Made by a program: the position numbers and the translations under genes. Shown piece after piece: positions 23,089-31,399 of a stretch of DNA of 32,237 nt. This DNA comes from Bacteroidota bacterium (GTDB lineage Bacteria; Bacteroidota; Bacteroidia; J057), in the NCBI GenBank assembly GCA_003696835.1, contig RFHT01000267.1:1-32237 (forward strand), given 5' to 3'. Every line of letters starts with the position of its first letter. Within the stretch, counting starts at the first letter, position 1. The notes under the pieces are model-generated. The model was not told the origin of the DNA and did no database searches. It saw only the letters and a program-made list of their open reading frames with translations.

Positions 23089-24651
23089 TTAATTTACGAA
23101 AATTTTTCCTAAATGATTGCAGTTTTTCAGTTTTTCCATTCCTTCAAAAGGCACCGGAATTTTTTCATACTTGTAAGTTTCCTTGAGGGTTTTAGTGAAA
23201 TGATTGTCCCCCATGCCCATGTCAATGTCTTCCATGGTCATTTGACAGGGATGCTCATAGCCACAGGCATGTGTGATTTCAAGTAATTCTTTGCGGAAAG
23301 TTTTCACATAGTGATAAAACCGCTGTGATTTGAGCGCAACATCAATGCCAGACTGTAACCATTTGTTTTGGGTGGCCACCCCTGAAGGGCAGCGGTTGGT
23401 ATGGCATATCTGTGCCTGAATACAACCGATAGACATCATGGCCTCACGGGCCACATTGATGAGGTCGGCGCCCATGGAGAAGGCCATGAGGGCACTGGCG
23501 GGAAAGCCCAGTTTGCCTGAGCCAATGAAGGCAGTGCGGTGGGTGAGCTGGTAGCGGGCAAAAATTTTATACACATCTGTAAATGCATACATAAAGGGCA
23601 GGGCCACATGGTCGGCAAAAGCAGGCGGGGCAGCTCCTGTGCCTCCCTCTCCTCCGTCGATGGTGATGAAGTCGGGGCCGCGGCCGTCGGTGGCCATCAG
23701 CCGGGCCAGCTTTTCCCATTGCTCCAGTTTGCCTACGGCAGACTTGATGCCCACGGGCAGGCCGGTTTCGGCTGCTATGGCTTCGACCAACTCAATCAGC
23801 TCCTCTATGCTGGAGAAGGCAGTATGCCGTGCCGGAGAAATGACGTCCTGTCCGCGTGGTACTCCCCGGATGGCGGCAATCTCGCGGCTGATTTTGCGGG
23901 CGGGCAGCACGCCCCCCTTTCCGGGCTTGGCACCCTGCGAAAGTTTGATTTCTATGGCCCTGATAAAGGGATGTGTTTCCACCAGCGCTACCAATTTTTC
24001 CATAGAAAACCTCCCGGCCTCATCTCTGACGCCAAAATAGCCCGTGCCAAAATGGAACACTACATCGGCGCCGTGCTGGTGGTAGGGCGAGAGCCCCCCT
24101 TCTCCGGTGTTGTGGTAGCAGCCGGCCTTGAGGGCTCCCTTGTTGAGCGACTCCACAGCCCTGGCCGAGAGGGAGCCATAGCTCATAGCTGAAATATTGA
24201 TAACCGAGCGGGGGCGATACGGGCGCTTGCGTCCACTGGCCAGCCCCAATACCCTTGCACAGGGTAAAAAGCTCTTGTCCTCTGCATTGGGGTGGCCCTC
24301 AGGAGGCATATAGGGGATCATGGCCGGATTTACAAAAATATGCCCGGCACTGTGAATATCCTGGTCGGTGCCAAAACCCTGGTAGTTATTTTCCTTTTTG
24401 GAAGAGGCATAAATCCAGGAGCGCTGGCTGCGGTTAAAGGGCAGCTCTTCGCGGTTGTTGGCCACAATGTACTGCCGCAATTCGGGACCAATGCGCTCCA
24501 GCATATAGCGAAAATGCCCCACAAAGGGAAAGTTGTGCTGGATGGTGTGCTGGCGGTTGAAAAAAATATCGCGTATGATCACCAGTCCAATAAAGATGAG
24601 CACATAAGCCCACCAGGGAATCTGAACCAAAAAATCGCCAATGGGTTCCAT
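23089..24651 (-). CDS. membrane-anchored FMN-binding glutamate synthase-like protein
   Basis: A 520-residue protein with an N-terminal membrane segment (WWAYVLIFIGLVII, ~13-26) and the FMN/glutamate synthase central domain (PF01645-like, ~140-480). FMN and substrate segments INISAMSYGS, HNTGEGGLSPYH, EIKLSQGAKPGKGG and DGGEGGTGAAP are intact. The 3Fe-4S cluster motif C-x5-C-x4-C is C410, C416, C421 (CIQAQICHTNRC). The N-terminal glutamine amidotransferase domain of true GltB is absent, so it must obtain ammonia elsewhere or catalyse another flavin reaction. Its ATG is 1 base from the sppA stop, implying coupling. Such stand-alone proteins are widespread and mostly uncharacterised. Confidence 0.9.
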   Translation of the reverse strand: MEPIGDFLVQIPWWAYVLIFIGLVIIRDIFFNRQHTIQHNFPFVGHFRYMLERIGPELRQYIVANNREELPFNRSQRSWIYASSKKENNYQGFGTDQDIHSAGHIFVNPAMIPYMPPEGHPNAEDKSFLPCARVLGLASGRKRPYRPRSVINISAMSYGSLSARAVESLNKGALKAGCYHNTGEGGLSPYHQHGADVVFHFGTGYFGVRDEAGRFSMEKLVALVETHPFIRAIEIKLSQGAKPGKGGVLPARKISREIAAIRGVPRGQDVISPARHTAFSSIEELIELVEAIAAETGLPVGIKSAVGKLEQWEKLARLMATDGRGPDFITIDGGEGGTGAAPPAFADHVALPFMYAFTDVYKIFARYQLTHRTAFIGSGKLGFPASALMAFSMGADLINVAREAMMSIGCIQAQICHTNRCPSGVATQNKWLQSGIDVALKSQRFYHYVKTFRKELLEITHACGYEHPCQMTMEDIDMGMGDNHFTKTLKETYKYEKIPVPFEGMEKLKNCNHLGKIFVN

Positions 24652-24652
24652 C

Positions 24653-26437
24653 TCAGTGAATATCAGTGATAAAAGGCATGAGGGCGTAAGTGCCGCTGCG
24701 GGGAATATGTCGCTTGAGGGTTTCTATGGCCTTGAGCTCCTCGTGAAAAACCTGGCTGGAAGCCGAAACCTGGGTGAGCTGCTCGATCAGCTCTTCAAAG
24801 GCAGAGCGGGGGCGGGGCATCAGAATAAGCTGAAAGTCGTTCCCCAGTCCGGAAAGTCGGGCGGCCTCTTCTATGGCGTCATCCAGGTCGCCATATTGAT
24901 CGATCAGCCGGAGGTCCAGGGCTCTTTTTCCCGACCACACCCTGCCCTGAGCAATTTTATCTACCTCTTCGTTGGTTTCAAAATCGCGACCCTCCTTCAC
25001 CACCGTGAGAAACTTGTCGTAGCCACGTTCCACATTTCTTTGCATGAAGCGCTTTTCTTCGGGGGTCATGGGCAGGCCGGGGTTGCCAAATTCGGCATGT
25101 TCATGGGTTTCTACTGCGTCCATGGTAAGACCCAGTTTGTGGGCGAGCATGTTTTGGGCATTAAACAGAATGGCAAAGATGCCAATAGAACCTGTAAGGG
25201 TATTCTCCTGAGCGAAAATTTTATCGCATTTGGCAGAGATGTAATACCCCCCGGAGGCTGCATAGTCGCCCATAGAAGCAATAATGGGTTTTTCTTTGGC
25301 CACCCGCTCTACCTCCTGGGTGATGAGGTCGGAGGCAATGGCATTACCTCCCGGGCTGTTTACCCGCAGAACCACAGCCTTTACACTGCGGTCTTTACGG
25401 GCCTTGCGAAGGGCCTCTATCAGGGTTTCGGCACCCGCCGTGCCGTCGCCGCTTTTGCCCATCTGAATCACCCCGTCGGCAAAAATGACCGCTATGCGTT
25501 TGTCCCGGTATTTTTTTGCCTGCTGGGCTACCCGCAAATACCTTTTGAGCGGGATGGTGGGCACCTTTCTGTCTTCCTGCAGGTCGAGTTTGGCCCTCAT
25601 GATTCTTTCTACTTCTTCCTCGGACCCTATTTGGTCAATGAGGCCCCTTTCCAGTGCTTCGGGAGCTTCTCCAAAGATAAAATTGGAGGCAATTTCATTT
25701 ATCTGCTCTGGAGTAAGCTTGCGGGCAGTAGCTATATCATTGGCTGTAAGTTGCCATATATCGTTGAGGTAAATCTGGGTTTGCAGGCGGCTGGAGTCGC
25801 TCATTTTCTCTTGTATGTAGGGCTCCACGGCCGACTTGAAGGTACCTACCCGGAAAACCAGGGGCTCCACTTCCAGCTTTTTGAACAATCCGCTGTAAAA
25901 AATGGGGCTTACACTTAGTCCATTAAACTCCATCATGCCACTTTCGGGCATGAAAATGCTGTCGGCCACTGTACTGAGGTAGTAATTTTTTTCTGTAAAA
26001 ATTACGTTGTAGGCATAAATGAATTTGCCGCTCTGCTTAAATTCTTCCAAAGATTCCCGTATGCTGCGCAGGCTGCTCCAGCCTGCCATAATGGGATAAG
26101 ACAACTTGAGGTATATCCCCTCAATTTTGTCATCGGAGGCAGCGTGTTTGATGGCCTCATTGATTTGAAACAACCCCATTTTAGCGGTGGGTGGCTGAAT
26201 GGGAAGAGGCATCAGATCGCTCAGGTCCAGATCCAGCGGTTCTGTACTGGCATTTTCCACAATCTCAGCTTTCAGCTCCATAGTCAGGATGGTGTGGGAA
26301 TGTAAACTGGGAAGTTTGTCCCGTTCACCAGCTCCTATGATGATATTGCCAACAACAATGAGGAGGATGAGGATGGTCAGAAATGCCACCGCTCCTACAG
26401 CCAGGAAGCTGGCCAAAAATGTTTTGAAAAAATTCAT
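24653..26437 (-). CDS. sppA: signal peptide peptidase SppA, long (67K) type
   Basis: A 594-residue membrane-bound serine protease that degrades signal peptides after cleavage. It has an N-terminal membrane anchor (~8-36) and two tandem ClpP-like domains. The catalytic pair is split between them as in E. coli SppA: Lys201 in VGTFKSAVEPY in the first domain and Ser395 in GDYAASGGYY in the second, both present. Length agrees with the long type (E. coli 618). It is followed after 1 base by the flavoprotein gene. No clear TAnnTTTG box lies in the 29 bases before it, so it may be transcribed with the upstream cupin gene. Confidence 0.95.
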   Translation of the reverse strand: MNFFKTFLASFLAVGAVAFLTILILLIVVGNIIIGAGERDKLPSLHSHTILTMELKAEIVENASTEPLDLDLSDLMPLPIQPPTAKMGLFQINEAIKHAASDDKIEGIYLKLSYPIMAGWSSLRSIRESLEEFKQSGKFIYAYNVIFTEKNYYLSTVADSIFMPESGMMEFNGLSVSPIFYSGLFKKLEVEPLVFRVGTFKSAVEPYIQEKMSDSSRLQTQIYLNDIWQLTANDIATARKLTPEQINEIASNFIFGEAPEALERGLIDQIGSEEEVERIMRAKLDLQEDRKVPTIPLKRYLRVAQQAKKYRDKRIAVIFADGVIQMGKSGDGTAGAETLIEALRKARKDRSVKAVVLRVNSPGGNAIASDLITQEVERVAKEKPIIASMGDYAASGGYYISAKCDKIFAQENTLTGSIGIFAILFNAQNMLAHKLGLTMDAVETHEHAEFGNPGLPMTPEEKRFMQRNVERGYDKFLTVVKEGRDFETNEEVDKIAQGRVWSGKRALDLRLIDQYGDLDDAIEEAARLSGLGNDFQLILMPRPRSAFEELIEQLTQVSASSQVFHEELKAIETLKRHIPRSGTYALMPFITDIH

Positions 26438-26466
26438 ATTAAATGGTTCTTATATTCAATGGTACA

Positions 26467-27417
26467 TTATTTAATCACTGCCTGCTCAGAAGCCGCTTCG
26501 TGGTAGGGCAGGGCTTCCCCACCGGTGAGTCCCAAGCGTTCATTGATGGCCCGCAGGTGGTGGTCCAGGCCTATCTCCGATCCAGGAATGAATCCCGGTA
26601 CGGTGATCACCTGGGCCAGTACCCCGCCAACTCCCCGGTGCATGGTGCCTCTGGGTAAATAAACCAGGTCGCCCACGGAAAGTTCGGTGTACTGCAACAG
26701 GTTTTTGAGGTGCTTCTTTTTGATTTTTTCCGGATGCTCGATGAGGTCCACCCGTTCGCTGGTGATGAGTTTGGCGCCTGGCATGACCATTTGCACCAGG
26801 TAAAATTCGTCAAAGCCGTTTTTTTCCGGATGATAATGGCTGAAGGAATCCATGATACGCACCCGGTGAGCATTGAGCGAATGGTAGAGGTAGGGCCCCA
26901 CTTTGCCCAACCAGGTGAGCAAAATGCGCCTGTAGGCGCCGGTTTCGGTGGCACAGCCTCCCGGCGTGTCGGTAATACGTGGATCCCAGTCGGGGCGAAT
27001 AAAAGCCGGAAGGCTGTCGGGCCAGGCAGTTGGTACCACAAAAATGAGCATGCTCAGCAAGCTATCGGTTTGCATACCTGTACCGGCCTGTAGCAGTAGC
27101 AGATCGCCCACAGCTACTTTTGAGCTTTCTCCGGTAGAGAGGCTGGCCGTTCCTCCTCCCTTTTGCACAAATACCACCCTGGGCTGGCTGGCTGGCTGAA
27201 GTTGGTGGACCTCTGAGGCATAATCCAGTTCATAGCCCGGGTTGCGGGTCGAAAATGCCTGGCGTATGGCTTCCAGTCCCTCGTTTGTGGGGCTGTCTAG
27301 CTGGGCCACCAATACCCTGGGGCGCTCAGGTTTTGCCGCCATAAATGCCATCAGAAAGGGGGCAGCCATGAGCGGGCTGAGGAGGGTTAACCAAAGAAAT
27401 ATGGTGGTGGGCTTCAT
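26467..27417 (-). CDS. secreted protein with cupin-like domains, function unknown
   Basis: A 316-residue protein with an N-terminal signal or anchor (IFLWLTLLSPLMAAPFLMAFMAA). It appears to be bicupin-like: a first half with GGGTASLSTGESSKVAVGDL (~85-110), and a second half with HYHPEKNGFDEFYLVQ followed later by SVGDLVYLPRGTMHRGVG. The His-x-His...Glu...His set in the second half could bind a metal ion. I cannot name the reaction. The start is ATG 27417; the frame extends 10 codons upstream only with a TTG. It lies 29 bases before sppA on the same strand, so it may lead a cupin-sppA-flavoprotein transcript. Confidence 0.72.
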   Translation of the reverse strand: MKPTTIFLWLTLLSPLMAAPFLMAFMAAKPERPRVLVAQLDSPTNEGLEAIRQAFSTRNPGYELDYASEVHQLQPASQPRVVFVQKGGGTASLSTGESSKVAVGDLLLLQAGTGMQTDSLLSMLIFVVPTAWPDSLPAFIRPDWDPRITDTPGGCATETGAYRRILLTWLGKVGPYLYHSLNAHRVRIMDSFSHYHPEKNGFDEFYLVQMVMPGAKLITSERVDLIEHPEKIKKKHLKNLLQYTELSVGDLVYLPRGTMHRGVGGVLAQVITVPGFIPGSEIGLDHHLRAINERLGLTGGEALPYHEAASEQAVIK

Positions 27418-27521
27418 GTGCTTATAGTTTGGTTGACTATTAGACAAAACTCAACATTATCAGGAAGAAAAGCAATGGAAATGCCGCATGAATCGACCAA
27501 CTGCTGCCAGGAAGGGGCAAG

Positions 27522-28877
27522 CTATCGGATATATACCGTCTTGCGGTTTACAAACTCCAGTATGCCGTCTCTGGCCAACTCCCGCCCATAGCCGGATCGG
27601 TGGGTTCCGCCAAAGGGGAGCCGGGGGTCTGATTTCACCAATTCATTGACAAAAAAAGCACCATCTGGCATGTCGTCTATGTGTTTTTTGGCGCGTTCTA
27701 TATCCTGGGTGAGTACCATGACCCCCAGCCCGAAACGCGAATTCCGGGCCAAGTGGTAGGCAGCTCCGGCATCGGGTGCGTGTATAATGGCGGCCAGTGG
27801 GCCAAAGGTTTCTTCCTCAAAGACCGGCATGCCGGGTTGTACTTCTGTGAGTACAGCAGGCTCAAAGAAGCAGCCATCCAGCTTGCCTCCCAGCAGCAGC
27901 CTGGCTCCCAATTGTATGGATTGCTGCATTTGGCGGTGGAGGTTTTCGGCCAGGTCCCGCCTGGCAAGCGGGCCAATCTGGGTTTGCTCCTCCAGCGGGT
28001 TGCCGCACCTTAGTTGGCTGACCCTTTGGGCAAATGCATGCACAAAATCATCATATAGAGCCGCTTCAACGATGAAGCGCTTGGCGGCAATACAGCTTTG
28101 TCCGCTGTTTTGCATCCTGGCATTTACGGCAATATCCATACAAGTATCCAGGTCGGCATCGGCCAGTACAATGCAGGCATTGTTGCCGCCCAGCTCCAGC
28201 ACACTCTTTTTGATATATTTGCCTGCCAGGGCTGCCACGGCAGCACCGGCCCGCTCACTACCGGTGAGGGTTACGGCTTTGATGGCATCATGTGCAATTA
28301 CTTCTTCGGTTTGTTCGTGATGGATGATGAGATTTTGAAAAACCCCGGGCGGGAAACCCGCCTCTTCCAGCAATTGCTGTATATGCATGGCACAGCCAAA
28401 TACGTTGGGTGCATGTTTGAGTACCCCTGTATTGCCAGCCATAAGGTTGGGAGCAGCAAAGCGGAATACCTGCCAGAAGGGGAAATTCCAGGGCATAATG
28501 GCGAGAACAGGTCCCAGGGGGGCATGCCGTACAAAACTTTCACCCGCTTCAGTGGGGATCACCTCATCAGCCAGCATGCCTGCTGCCTCTTCGGCATAGT
28601 AGCGGCATACCCAAGCACATTTTTCAATTTCTCCCCTGGCCTCCCGGATGGGCTTTCCCATTTCGAGGGTCATGGTTCGGGCATAGTCTTCTTTATTGGC
28701 CAGTAGCAGCTGCCCCGCGCGCTGCAAACAGGCTGCACGTGCCTCAAAGGATTGCAACCTCCAGGCTTCAAAGGCTTGCGCTGCTCGCTGCAATACCTGC
28801 TCAATGGTGGCTGCATCATGCCCCTGGTAGCGCTGCAGCAGACTTCCGTCATAAGGGTTTACACTTTCAAATATCAT
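27522..28877 (-). CDS. NAD(P)-dependent aldehyde dehydrogenase, succinate-semialdehyde type
   Basis: A 451-residue aldehyde dehydrogenase resembling the Sad/YneI and GabD group that oxidises succinate semialdehyde to succinate. Catalytic residues are present: N131 in MPWNFPFW, E228 in LELGGNN and the nucleophile C262 in NSGQSCIAAKR. The C-terminal PFGGTHRSGYGRELA segment is also typical. The start is ATG 28877 (MIFESVNPYDG), directly before the usual N-terminus, although the frame is open 15 codons further upstream. If the substrate is succinate semialdehyde, it would link 2-oxoglutarate or GABA metabolism to succinate; the actual aldehyde is unproven. Confidence 0.9.
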   Translation of the reverse strand: MIFESVNPYDGSLLQRYQGHDAATIEQVLQRAAQAFEAWRLQSFEARAACLQRAGQLLLANKEDYARTMTLEMGKPIREARGEIEKCAWVCRYYAEEAAGMLADEVIPTEAGESFVRHAPLGPVLAIMPWNFPFWQVFRFAAPNLMAGNTGVLKHAPNVFGCAMHIQQLLEEAGFPPGVFQNLIIHHEQTEEVIAHDAIKAVTLTGSERAGAAVAALAGKYIKKSVLELGGNNACIVLADADLDTCMDIAVNARMQNSGQSCIAAKRFIVEAALYDDFVHAFAQRVSQLRCGNPLEEQTQIGPLARRDLAENLHRQMQQSIQLGARLLLGGKLDGCFFEPAVLTEVQPGMPVFEEETFGPLAAIIHAPDAGAAYHLARNSRFGLGVMVLTQDIERAKKHIDDMPDGAFFVNELVKSDPRLPFGGTHRSGYGRELARDGILEFVNRKTVYIR

Positions 28878-28969
28878 GATCGGGCTGTTTGAGATTTGAA
28901 GGTAAAGGTAGGAATTTCTCAAAGATTGTGCCCCCCCGGCCTGATACAGCCAGAGGGGACATGGGGGTT

Positions 28970-29683
28970 TTACAGCCCGATGGCATAAGCCGTGGGAAAA
29001 ATGCGCATCATGCGCTTTTCGATGTCGCTCACGCTTACGTAGCCGTCCTGGTTCTCATCCAGGCCTGCATTCTGGCGATACTGTTTAGAGGGTTTTCCAA
29101 ACAGTACGTAGCAAGCGTCCCGGCCAATGGCTTTGGGATAGAGTACAGCCAGGTAGAGGTCGGTGAGGGAGGTAAAGCTGCCATAGCGCCTGCGCACCTG
29201 CGCCAGGTATTTGTGCACGTACTGCAGTTGGTGCACCGGGTCCATGTTTCTGAGCAGGGCTGTGGTAATGCCCAACTCCCGGGCTGTAGCCGGCATGAAC
29301 TGTATCAACCCTACTGCCCCACTGCCCTTGAAGTTGACGGCCGATGCCCGGAAATTCGACTCGGCATACATCACGGCCATGAGCCACTCCGGAGGAATTT
29401 GCAGCCGCTTGGCTACCTGTTTTACTTCCTGCTCAAAGGTTTTAATATCAGCAATGTGCTGGCTGGCTTCATCCAGCAGGTACATGCGGGCCATGGATGG
29501 CGTGGGAGGCTGGCGGAAGTTGAGCCAGGAGAGCCAGGCATGGGTGAGCAGGTTGCTGCTTACCAGGAGAAAAAGGATGAACCGGGTTCGTTTGCCCATT
29601 TGGGGCAACAGATGCCGGAAGCTTTGCACGCGAAAAAAGTGCCTGCCACCGGGAAGCGGAAAAGAGCGTAAAGGCTTTTTCAT
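28970..29683 (-). CDS. lytic transglycosylase (SLT domain) with a C-terminal EF-hand-like loop
   Basis: A 237-residue peptidoglycan-cleaving enzyme. After a basic N-terminus comes a membrane or signal segment (FILFLLVSSNLLTHAWL, ~35-51), then an SLT domain (~85-195) with catalytic Glu108 in MYAESNF and the family segments GSGAVGLIQFMPATA and YLAVLYPKAIG. Residues 209-220 read DENQDGYVSVSD, a 12-residue EF-hand calcium loop with acidic or polar ligands at 1, 3, 5, 9 and 12 and Gly at 6. The start is ATG 29683; ATG 29596 just before the hydrophobic segment is an alternative that gives a more ordinary signal. It appears to be transcribed alone. Confidence 0.87.
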   Translation of the reverse strand: MKKPLRSFPLPGGRHFFRVQSFRHLLPQMGKRTRFILFLLVSSNLLTHAWLSWLNFRQPPTPSMARMYLLDEASQHIADIKTFEQEVKQVAKRLQIPPEWLMAVMYAESNFRASAVNFKGSGAVGLIQFMPATARELGITTALLRNMDPVHQLQYVHKYLAQVRRRYGSFTSLTDLYLAVLYPKAIGRDACYVLFGKPSKQYRQNAGLDENQDGYVSVSDIEKRMMRIFPTAYAIGL

Positions 29684-29946
29684 TGTATTGACGTTAATCT
29701 TAGATATACATAAAAGGCAAAGATGCCTGATTCTATACAAAGCTCCTGCCCCTGGGGCATCAGTTTATGTACTCAGCTCCTGCTTATCCTGTACTACTTG
29801 CTACTGCGAAATTGAAGTTCTGCTTCTGATGTCGTTCTTACCTAAAGTACGGGAAAAATTCAGAAAGCGTTGGGAGGCAAAAAGCCAAAAACCAGTTATC
29901 CACGCGGGAATAACTGGTTTTCAGGCAGAAAAAATTTATACACGAC
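29684..29946. other. intergenic region before the lytic transglycosylase gene
   Basis: A 263-base spacer between two minus-strand genes. It holds the terminator of the NTF2-like gene at 29879-29921. The remaining ~195 bases should contain the transglycosylase promoter, but I find no exact TAnnTTTG box on the minus strand. No convincing small gene or RNA is seen. Confidence 0.55.
29879..29921 (-). terminator. intrinsic terminator after the NTF2-like gene
   Basis: A perfect 12-base inverted repeat, AAAACCAGTTAT (29888-29899) and ATAACTGGTTTT (29910-29921), with a 10-base loop. Read on the minus strand it is followed by TGGCTTTTTGCC, a T-rich tail. It lies 26 bases after the stop of the minus-strand gene at 29947-30456. 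Confidence 0.7.
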
Positions 29947-30456
29947 TTATCCACCTGCGGGATAAGCATATTTATCGGGCAATGGGCAGGGACTTTGCCG
30001 GCGGGTATCCATGAGGTGAACGATTTTCCAGCCAGTATCAGAGTGAAATAACACAAAATTGTTAACACCGCAATGGCTAAACTGCTCCCCCCTGAAGAAG
30101 GCATATTTCATCCAGGCAGTGGCCATGTTGTCGTCCACGCGCACCTCCAGGTCCCATATTTTTTCGTCCCATACTTCCTCATGCGGGCTTCCTACTGCGC
30201 GTATGAAGTTTTCAATGTCGCCACTTCGCATTTGAGATTTGCCCTCACGCTCAAAACAACTGGCCAATATGACCCCTTGGGCAAAGAGGGGACGGATCAT
30301 GCTGCTGTCGCCGGCGCGCATGCCATCAAATAAGGTGTAAACCACTTGTTTTACCTGCTCTTCAGCCGTGTTGGTAGCCGAAGTTTGGGCATAGCCAGGT
30401 AGCTTGCTGCTAAAGATCAGCAGCAACAACAGCAAAAAGGAAAATGGGTGTGTCAT
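29947..30456 (-). CDS. secreted NTF2/SnoaL-like protein
   Basis: A 169-residue protein with a strong signal peptide (FLLLLLLIFSSKLPGYAQ, cleavage near residue 23). The mature part looks like an NTF2-like cone fold of the DUF4440/SnoaL kind: an N-terminal helix (EEQVKQVVYTLFDGMRAGD), then strands including DLEVRVDDNMATAWMKYAFF and HCGVNNFVLFHSDTGWKIVH. Such proteins are common in Bacteroidota, with roles ranging from small-molecule binding to enzymes. No catalytic residue can be assigned. It lies 12 bases after the small membrane protein gene on the same strand, and a terminator follows. Confidence 0.82.
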   Translation of the reverse strand: MTHPFSFLLLLLLIFSSKLPGYAQTSATNTAEEQVKQVVYTLFDGMRAGDSSMIRPLFAQGVILASCFEREGKSQMRSGDIENFIRAVGSPHEEVWDEKIWDLEVRVDDNMATAWMKYAFFRGEQFSHCGVNNFVLFHSDTGWKIVHLMDTRRQSPCPLPDKYAYPAGG

Positions 30457-30468
30457 GTTTGAAAGGCC

Positions 30469-30672
30469 TTATTCTTCGGTTGCAGGAGAAATAAAGAGGG
30501 CATAATCCTCCTCCTGTGAGGAGTTTACCAGACTGGCTGCAGGTTTCATGGAAAATGAATGCCTGATGCTTTTCCAGACGCCAATGGCAATGGCAGAAAA
30601 GAATGCCAGCCAGAACGTGATGATGACAGTTGCCAGAAGAATTTCGGAGATTGCGTAGAAGTTACTTCCCAT
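30469..30672 (-). CDS. small membrane protein of unknown function
   Basis: A 67-residue protein with one long hydrophobic segment (ILLATVIITFWLAFFSAIAIGVW, ~11-33), a short basic stretch (KSIRHSF) and a polar acidic C-terminus (NSSQEEDYALFISPATEE). I do not recognise it. The 12-base spacing to the following NTF2-like gene and the single-helix topology support a real gene, probably in the same transcript. No clear promoter is seen upstream. Confidence 0.6.
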   Translation of the reverse strand: MGSNFYAISEILLATVIITFWLAFFSAIAIGVWKSIRHSFSMKPAASLVNSSQEEDYALFISPATEE

Positions 30673-30736
30673 AGATAGATAAATCAGGTTTCGTATAATC
30701 TAATCAATGCAAGAAATGTTCCATTTATATCATAAT

Positions 30737-31390
30737 TTAGGAGGAATTTGTGTAAAAATCAAATTTTTTATACAATCTTGCCTCAACCATTCCGCCCATA
30801 TAGGAGGTTTTGTTCCTCAATTTTAGCTTGTGCAGTTCAAAAAAAGGCGCTACGCTGGGGAGCTTGGAGGCCTGAATGCCACAGCAAACCTTAAAAAAAA
30901 GGTACATACTTTGAATGAAAAGCCAGGCAGGCACTCTTTTGGGGCCTGTAGGCAGGCAAAAGTCGGTCCATAGCCAGTACCCTCCCGTCATCAGGGCGGG
31001 GCTGAGTTTTTGGAAAATGTTGTCCAATGTGCTTTCATGGAACAAGTCGAGCACAAAGGGAGTAAGAATTGCGTGAAAATGTTGGGAGGGAAATGGGGGG
31101 ATTTCTTTTTTGCAGAGGTAATGGATGCGGGTGGGGGTATGCGCATGCTGCATGTTTTGACGGGCAAGGGCGATCATTTTTTGTGAAGCTTCCAGGTAGT
31201 AAATTTCCTCGCACTCACATCTTTGGACGACATCAAGCAGTATTTGCCCGCTTCCCCCACCCATGATGAGTACGCGGGCAGCCGGGGGAATACGGGCCAG
31301 GTAGGTGTTTTGGGCCTCAATGAGACCCCTGCCAAAAATCAGCCTGGCCAGGGTATCATAGACGGGCGCTATGTAGTCAAAATTATTCAT
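30737..31390 (-). CDS. class I SAM-dependent methyltransferase
   Basis: A 217-residue protein with a Rossmann-type SAM-binding domain. Motif I is VLIMGGGSGQILLDV (~40-54), followed by an acidic residue in YYLEASQKMI and, further on, ILTPFVLDLF (post-motif). The N-terminus MNNFDYIAPVYDTLARL resembles UbiE/MenG-like methyltransferases (YDxxA pattern), but the substrate cannot be assigned. It lies 9 bases after the UbiA-like gene on the same strand, so the two are likely co-transcribed. A link to a prenylated quinone or lipid is possible but speculative. Confidence 0.82.
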   Translation of the reverse strand: MNNFDYIAPVYDTLARLIFGRGLIEAQNTYLARIPPAARVLIMGGGSGQILLDVVQRCECEEIYYLEASQKMIALARQNMQHAHTPTRIHYLCKKEIPPFPSQHFHAILTPFVLDLFHESTLDNIFQKLSPALMTGGYWLWTDFCLPTGPKRVPAWLFIQSMYLFFKVCCGIQASKLPSVAPFFELHKLKLRNKTSYMGGMVEARLYKKFDFYTNSS

Positions 31391-31399
31391 AAATAAAGG

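Noticed and set aside
24641-25918. Long plus-strand open frame (about 425 codons)
   Set aside because: It is antisense to sppA, which has both catalytic residues and correct length. The plus frame looks like a shadow produced by codon bias.
29896-29955. Two DnaA-box-like sequences (TTATCCACG, TTATCCACC)
   Set aside because: Both match 8 of 9 bases, but they sit inside hairpins explained as terminator-like structures. There is no dnaA, dnaN or A/T-rich unwinding region, so an origin is not supported.
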